64,000 nt of DNA from Sipunculus nudus (Eukaryota; Annelida; Sipuncula; Golfingiida; Sipunculidae): contig CM049313.1 in the NCBI GenBank assembly GCA_026874595.1, positions 73,898,659-73,962,658 of the forward strand, in the 5' to 3' direction. A program made the position numbers and the translations under genes. Position 1 is the first letter of the stretch. Every line of letters starts with the position of its first letter. The notes under the pieces are model-generated. The model saw only the letters and a program-made list of their open reading frames with translations, was not told where the DNA came from and searched no databases. Positions 58,500-64,000 of this stretch are shown here, piece by piece.

Positions 58500-58975
58500 T
58501 TAAACAGTGAACTTAGCTTCTTGGAGTATACCAACTCAAGTCCTCAGAGACCGCCTTAGGAGCGCAAGGGACGCCAACCTCACCTAATCAATACGATTTT
58601 GGCAGATCCATTTGCCGTCAGGCAAGGGTTTCCTATTGAGACTGCATTGCGCTGCGTATTTCTTGGCTAGGAATGGGGCCCCGTACTACCCATACCTCCC
58701 ACCTTATCTTAGCTGTCGCTATTCACCCGGTATTTCGGATAACAAAAGACACCGACCATGATACTGGCAGGCTTTGTTCATTGCGGCCATGTCTTGTTAG
58801 AGTAATATCCCGGCGTATAAGTGGAAGTCTGGCGACTACTTCAGGGCTGCCAGCTCCAAATAAGACCAACCCTGTATCGTTTTGTTATTTAATGCATCGT
58901 GTTTTGTGGTTTTTAATTACATAGCAGCGAGCAGGCCCACTGACATTTTTGTCTCTGGAAACATCACGGCTCGAT

Positions 58976-58980
<5 letters not shown>

Positions 58981-59027
<47 letters not shown>
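58981..59027. repeat. (TA)n microsatellite
   Basis: About 23 perfect units. Confidence 0.95.
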
Positions 59028-59029
<2 letters not shown>

Positions 59030-60204
59030 ATCAAATGTAGCGGTATACAATAACTATGCGGTCCATTACAACCATGTAAAATGCAAATGGATCTAGCCAT
59101 ATTGACTGAAAAAGCGTATCTTGCAGGTATTAAGGTGATACAGATAATTCAGTACCAGAATAAAAGCATTATTTTGCAACAATGTGGTAACAGTGTAAAA
59201 GATATTTTATATTTCGTTAATAAAAAACATGTGACCAGAATAATACGTAAAGTGGCTGAGGATGTTAGAGCTTAAAATCCAAGTTTGATCACAACGGGCA
59301 GATTAAAGATTCAACCTTTTTTTACCTTAAAAAATATTATAAAAAATTACGCTAATGCTGAAAAAATATAGGTCTTGCCCCGTTTATTTCCCTGTATTTG
59401 TAGACAGTTGTTATGTGTAAAGTTATGTTTAAAGTTAGGTATAAATTGTATTCCCAGTACACGTTCACCTAGTTCTTCTATCAAACCCTGACAACCCTTC
59501 CCCTCCCCTCCACAAAAGTGCAGAAAAACAATAATGCATCGACATAGTTTCATTAATTCGTTCCAGTGTTCTACCATAATATATTATTATCACATGACGC
59601 CTTCAGACTGGCTGAATAGGCAGTAACACCTGCAGGACATGGACCTAAACTTAAATATACATATATATAATAGGATATGCGTTTGATAGATGTTTAAAAA
59701 GCTTAACAGGTTGGTGACGTCATGGCGCCCAGAAAAGTTATCCAATGTCAAAAACATTTTATGATTGGATCTTTAATTTTTAAACATTTTTTTCGGGGTT
59801 TGAACACAACCTAATTCTGTTATACGTTGTATTGTATGAAATCAGCGTAAATGGGCATCTTCTTTTAATGGAATATAGTATACATCTAAATAATTGAAAA
59901 GGCATACCATTACCACTTGGTTATATCACGCCATATTGATAATTTTGCGCACATACGTGTTCATTGTAATATTTCCAGCCCTTTGATTTTCTGTCTCAGT
60001 ACATCTTGGGTTTTGTTGCCACGTAACTCATGCCTCGATAGATTTATGATGTGCGACGACGACAGGACAGTCAGTTAATCTTCTATGTAAATGTGAGGTT
60101 TAATGCCGACACAGGTCTATGAGAAGCTCATCAGCGTCACTCGTTAATGCAGAACCCAAATCCGGCGATGGCAGTTCATATGCGTTGAGACTTTTAAAAT
60201 GGGA

Positions 60205-60375
60205 GTGCCTCTGAGGGGAGACTACACAATGGACCAAACAATATATTTAAAGACCAAACGATACCAGTGCATATGAGGGGAGACTACTCTAAATACCAGA
60301 CGATATATTTAAAGACCAAACGATACCAATGTTTATGTGGGGAGACTATATAAAATTCTCTATGATATATTTATA
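60205..60375 (+). repeat. ~63-bp tandem repeat, about 2.7 copies
   Basis: GAGGGGAGACTAC at 60212 and 60275 and GTGGGGAGACTAT at 60337; GATATATTTAAAGACCAAAC and GATACCA.TG.ATATG repeat between them. Confidence 0.85.
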
Positions 60376-60379
60376 TATG

Positions 60380-61120
60380 CCTGTTGGTGAAGACAAGCAA
60401 TTCATATCCCCAAATGACAACTCTGTGGTAAAAAATTGCAGCACGTTTTCGCGAGACAGATTGTTAAAAGATAATGAACGTCTATTCCCGGGAAAAACGT
60501 AAACGAATGATAAAGAAAAAGGTTTCCAGACAAGCCCCTTTATATGTCTGTGACAGTTCTGAAGTCGATTTCTACAGGAAAACTCAAAGACATGTTTCAG
60601 TCAAGAATACAGATTTGTCTTATTTACCATAGCAACCATCACGGTGTCATTATATATTTTCTATTGATTCCGTCAAAGGCGACTCATCATTAACGGTCGA
60701 GTTTCATGGCCTAGGTAAAATCAATCCAGTAGTCATGTTCTACAATAACATTCATAACATAAAGGCTTTTAGCCTGAGCGGATAAATTTCATATATTTTA
60801 CTTAATGACATATTTTCATAGGGCATGGTGTCACTAAACACTGGGTAGAGATGAGGTTAAAATCCTTTTCTTTTTATCAGCTGATATACATCCGTCACAT
60901 TTAGGTTCTGTGTGAGTAGAATCTTCAAATCAAGAGAGATTATGTAGAATAGGGATCCAATGCATGACACACAAGTGTTGGATCAGGGCTTTTGCAATTG
61001 GATATTCCCAGAGAAAAAACTGCTAACTTTTGTCCTACATATTACAGAATAAACGACATTGCTGGTTAATATAATGGAAAGACTTGAGTGGATTACAGTA
61101 AAGTATATATATTTATACAT
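60380..61120. other. Non-coding
   Basis: Nothing recognised. Confidence 0.4.
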
Positions 61121-61124
61121 ACAT

Positions 61125-61128
<4 letters not shown>

Positions 61129-61167
<39 letters not shown>

Positions 61168-61181
61168 GAGAGAGAGAGAGG
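61129..61181. repeat. Compound (TA)n(GA)n microsatellite
   Basis: About 17 TA units, then C and about eight AG units. Same order as at 25.0 kb. Confidence 0.95.
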
Positions 61182-61279
61182 TATATATATCACAATTAAA
61201 AGAAAGACGAAAAACGGCATTTTCAGTGGTGACCGATAATATTAGAAGTTGCCGCTTAAAGTTTCTTTTCAAGTAAGTA

Positions 61280-62330
61280 CCAACGAGTATTCACTTATAG
61301 AGTTTCAAGGGCTTCTTCCACCAGTCATCTGAACGCCGGCGTCCCATTTACCGATTGTTTGGCTCGTCTAAAATTTACTTAATTGATTATAAAACTATGC
61401 AAATACGCTAAAGTCTCGCCAGCCGGCGCATGTCCGCACACCTACAGATTCAGTGTGCACATCACCAGATTTCCCCAGTCATTTTTGTTCACTTTTGGTT
61501 TCGTGTCATTGATTGTAAATGCAGTCATGAATGATGAAACAATAACATCTTGCTAAAAATCTGCCGACATCGTTTAGGTTATAACATGTTCGGATAAAAA
61601 TCGGCCGTGAAATCCTTGGCTTTATCAAAGACTTTTGCAGCCGATTTTTCAGGCCGCATTGAAAAGAAAGCAGGCCGGCAGAAAACTCACATCTACCGAG
61701 ATTCCTTCCGATTTTCAGAAGGCTAAAAATGGCCGGAAAATCTGTAAATTTGCGAACGGCTAAAATGGTGCAAGTCTAAATACAGAAATACAGGCCTGTC
61801 CTGAAGAGACATTTTGTGATTTGGTTATAGCACCTGGGTAACAACAGAACACTTGCTGACGGATGTCTCGACCGGTGGATAAGGGTGTGGAATGAACAAT
61901 CGTCTTCCTCTACATGGCTGTTGTGTATCAAATTCAGTTCGATGCAATTGTTAATTTGAGGCAGTTTGCTCGTAAATCGTGAAGTACACGGCAGGCATGC
62001 TACAATAATAAATAACAAATGAGGAAAAACCACCAACAAGAATAAATTTATGGGTTTAAGTGGCTGTGGTTGAGTATGAACTTAAAGGGCTTTCTCTCTC
62101 CAGGGTGCTCTCATTAGGCCAGGTCATGTCTCATTCGTTCCAAACCATTGAATGTGAAATACATATCCCTCAATTATTCCTTGTAAATTTGGAAAGTCAT
62201 GAGGAAAATGAACAGAAAGTACACAGTACACCTTGATGGCCTACCGAGGTAGCGATACCTAAAAACGATAACCAATACTGAGTGTTCGGGTCCTGTATAT
62301 CGACAAGAAAGTTGTTATTTAGCATGTCTA
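61280..62330. other. Non-coding
   Basis: A minus-strand 87-codon frame (61776-62039) has a hydrophobic N-terminus but no other support. Nothing else seen. Confidence 0.4.
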
Positions 62331-62335
62331 ACGAG

Positions 62336-62500
62336 GGACATTTTGTCTGTCTGTCCATCTGTCTGTCCGTCCGTCAGGTTTTCGTTTCCGTGCGATAACT
62401 TTCCTAAATATTATCCGTTTTCATTCAAATATTGGACACTGTTGCTCACATGCATTCCTTGGTTTGGATTGGTTTTGGAGTGTCCGTCTGAAAATTTGTA
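62336..62500 (+). repeat. Dispersed repeat (TGTCTGTCCGTCCGTCAG / CGTGCGATAACTTT type)
   Basis: GTCTGTCTGTCCATCTGTCT then GTCCGTCCGTCAGG is followed by TCCGTGCGATAACTTTCC and GGACACTGTTGCTCACATGC, an order I recall from molluscan repeats. No head or tail of the main family is attached. Confidence 0.5.
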
Positions 62501-63237
62501 ATCACCAGCTTCAAAACAAAAACAAATATTTTCCTTATGTTCCTAATTCAAAACAAAATGATGATATTTAAGAACATCTTCAGAGGACAATGAAAACCCA
62601 AACACAGGTCCTATGATATGTGGAGACATCTTCAGGGGGAAATAAAAATTAAGACATATTGAGAAGGTAAGCATGAAATCAATGGAATCTAAAATACCAT
62701 GAGGCGGAAGTCGATGACATAAACTCCACGAATTTGCTTGTTAAAGTAAACATGATTTGGTTTTTCATTTTCAGAAAAAATTGACAATGTGATCGGAGCC
62801 TTCAAACGTCAGCCGGAATCGTCCAGTTACGATTTCATGTGATTGACACACTGTCAAACTTCAGAAACACGGATTGAGTGCCAGAATTGTCACGAATACC
62901 TATCATAGGGGACAAAGAAATCGGTGTGAGTCACAGTGGTATATTTATAGTCATTTGAATCAAAAATATATTATGGTGATCTCGATTATAGAAAAAAAAA
63001 TTATCATTCGTATGGTACAACCCTTACTCTCCACAAAATTTCATAAAACTGTGTGAACTGTGTGTGAATCAACGGATATCCAACCAACGAAGCAATTAAC
63101 TAGAAACCTGTATTCTTAGGACTGCAAACCTCCGCAATCCGGGGTCCTTATTGTGTAATGCTCCAAAAACCGTGTTTCCAGTAACTTATTCGGCCCACAT
63201 TCTTAGGTTTTTTCGTGCATGCGTGATTTTAAGTACA

Positions 63238-63345
63238 TAAGTAACTTTTGTGAATGTCCTTGATGACGTTTCTGATTATGGATCATGTGCCAGAGTCACA
63301 CCAAAATCTATCCGTTTCCTCATTGGCTCATTCACGAAATACTCT
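63238..63345 (+). repeat. Dispersed repeat, copy 2
   Basis: TTTGTGAATGTCCTTGATGA, CGTTTCTGATTATGGATCAT and CACACCAAAATCTATCCGTT form the partner of 51683-51790. Confidence 0.7.
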
Positions 63346-63384
63346 TCATGAGATTCCATTCATGACTGCGTCAGTTATGTTGTG

Positions 63385-63385
<1 letters not shown>

Positions 63386-63414
<29 letters not shown>
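63386..63414. repeat. (CA)n microsatellite
   Basis: About 14 CA units. Confidence 0.95.
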
Positions 63415-63418
<4 letters not shown>

Positions 63419-63419
63419 A

Positions 63420-64000
63420 GTGGGGATGAACGCATACCCTCTAACAATAACTCAATATTTTCGCTTTCCGAGGTATTATAAATAGTCATGGTATTTATAG
63501 TGTAATATGATCAATGTCTACAGTTACTCGGCAGGTTTAAAATAAGTAGGAGCCGTACTATCATCTGAGTTATGAGATGCAAAGTATGTATTTATCAAGT
63601 ATATCCATCATATAAATGGCTTTAACCTTTATTTTAGTTTCCACGTCCAAGTGCCCTAAGCCCTTATCATAGCTTTAAATCTGACGCTCTAATTTTATAT
63701 GACAGAGGTATTGATTCATTTAAGTTCCCTTTTAAAATGTCTCCTATGCTGTGTATAGGAAATCTTACGTCATTACAGTTTACCATTATTTCTGACTGGT
63801 CGACCTTAAAACATTGGTATTAAATGGATCATTATATATGACAATGAAAAAGGTGGAAAATTTATACGCAGTAATTATCTTTCAGCTTTGTACCAAGCAT
63901 ACTAAAAATCCCTTCTTTGAAAGTTTAGCCATAATTGTTTTTTTATGATGTTTGTGGTTTATTGTTAGTTTGGTTGTTTGAACTTACATTATCCAATTTA
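63420..64000. other. Non-coding
   Basis: Nothing recognised to the right edge. Confidence 0.4.

Overview
This is a eukaryotic, AT-rich, non-compact genomic window, almost certainly from a mollusc and most likely a bivalve such as a venerid clam. The evidence is the repeat landscape: interspersed elements with a TCAGCTGA head, a tetranucleotide GTCC/CCGT tract, a core of tandem monomers and a GACCCATGGGTC tail, together with tRNA-derived SINE heads and long (TA)n runs. I assign the organism from memory of molluscan repeats, not from a diagnostic gene. Coding content is very low. The only coding segment I support with reasonable confidence is the terminal exon at 556-1239 (+), the 3' end of a gene whose other exons lie to the left. 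It encodes a Ser-rich, probably disordered tail that I do not recognise. Several weaker candidate exons are listed with low confidence (11494-11604 +, 34179-34244 +, 53092-53343 -, and smaller ORFs). Most of the other open frames are shadows of repeats or chance frames in AT-rich DNA.

Layout. 1-1.3 kb: intron end and terminal exon. 1.4-4.0 kb: first head-to-tail mobile element (+). 4.0-9.1 kb: largely unique non-coding DNA with one G-rich repeat. 9.1-14.3 kb: a diverged element fragment, then a second complete element. Its core is a ~140-bp tandem array carrying AGGTCA half-sites, and it hosts a nested 1.9-kb element made of ten ~180-bp monomers between terminal hairpins. 15.0-21.8 kb: a third, very large element with a ~340-bp and a ~280-bp tandem array. 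Its 340-bp array is split by a 3.1-kb minus-strand member of the same family (16.12-19.25 kb). 21.8-25.7 kb: mixed non-coding DNA, a stray tail and a 110-bp head-plus-tail mini-element.

From about 25.7 kb to the end the sequence is mostly unique non-coding DNA. It carries a dozen long (TA)n microsatellites (none occur in the first 21.8 kb), SINE-like pieces, a pogo/Tigger-like MITE, several diverged dispersed pairs, and scattered motifs (three CTCF-like sites, a TATCGATA triplet, a TCTCGCGAGA palindrome). A short GC-richer stretch around 33.8-34.25 kb ends in a good splice donor and could be an early exon of a plus-strand gene with a long intron to the right.

The most unusual thing here is the modular repeat family: the same head and tail enclose at least three unrelated tandem cores (140-bp, 340/280-bp and ~700-bp unit types), with nested and inverted members. 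No protein-coding transposase was found for it in this window, so all copies look non-autonomous. No prokaryotic features, CRISPR arrays, rRNAs or intact tRNA genes were seen.
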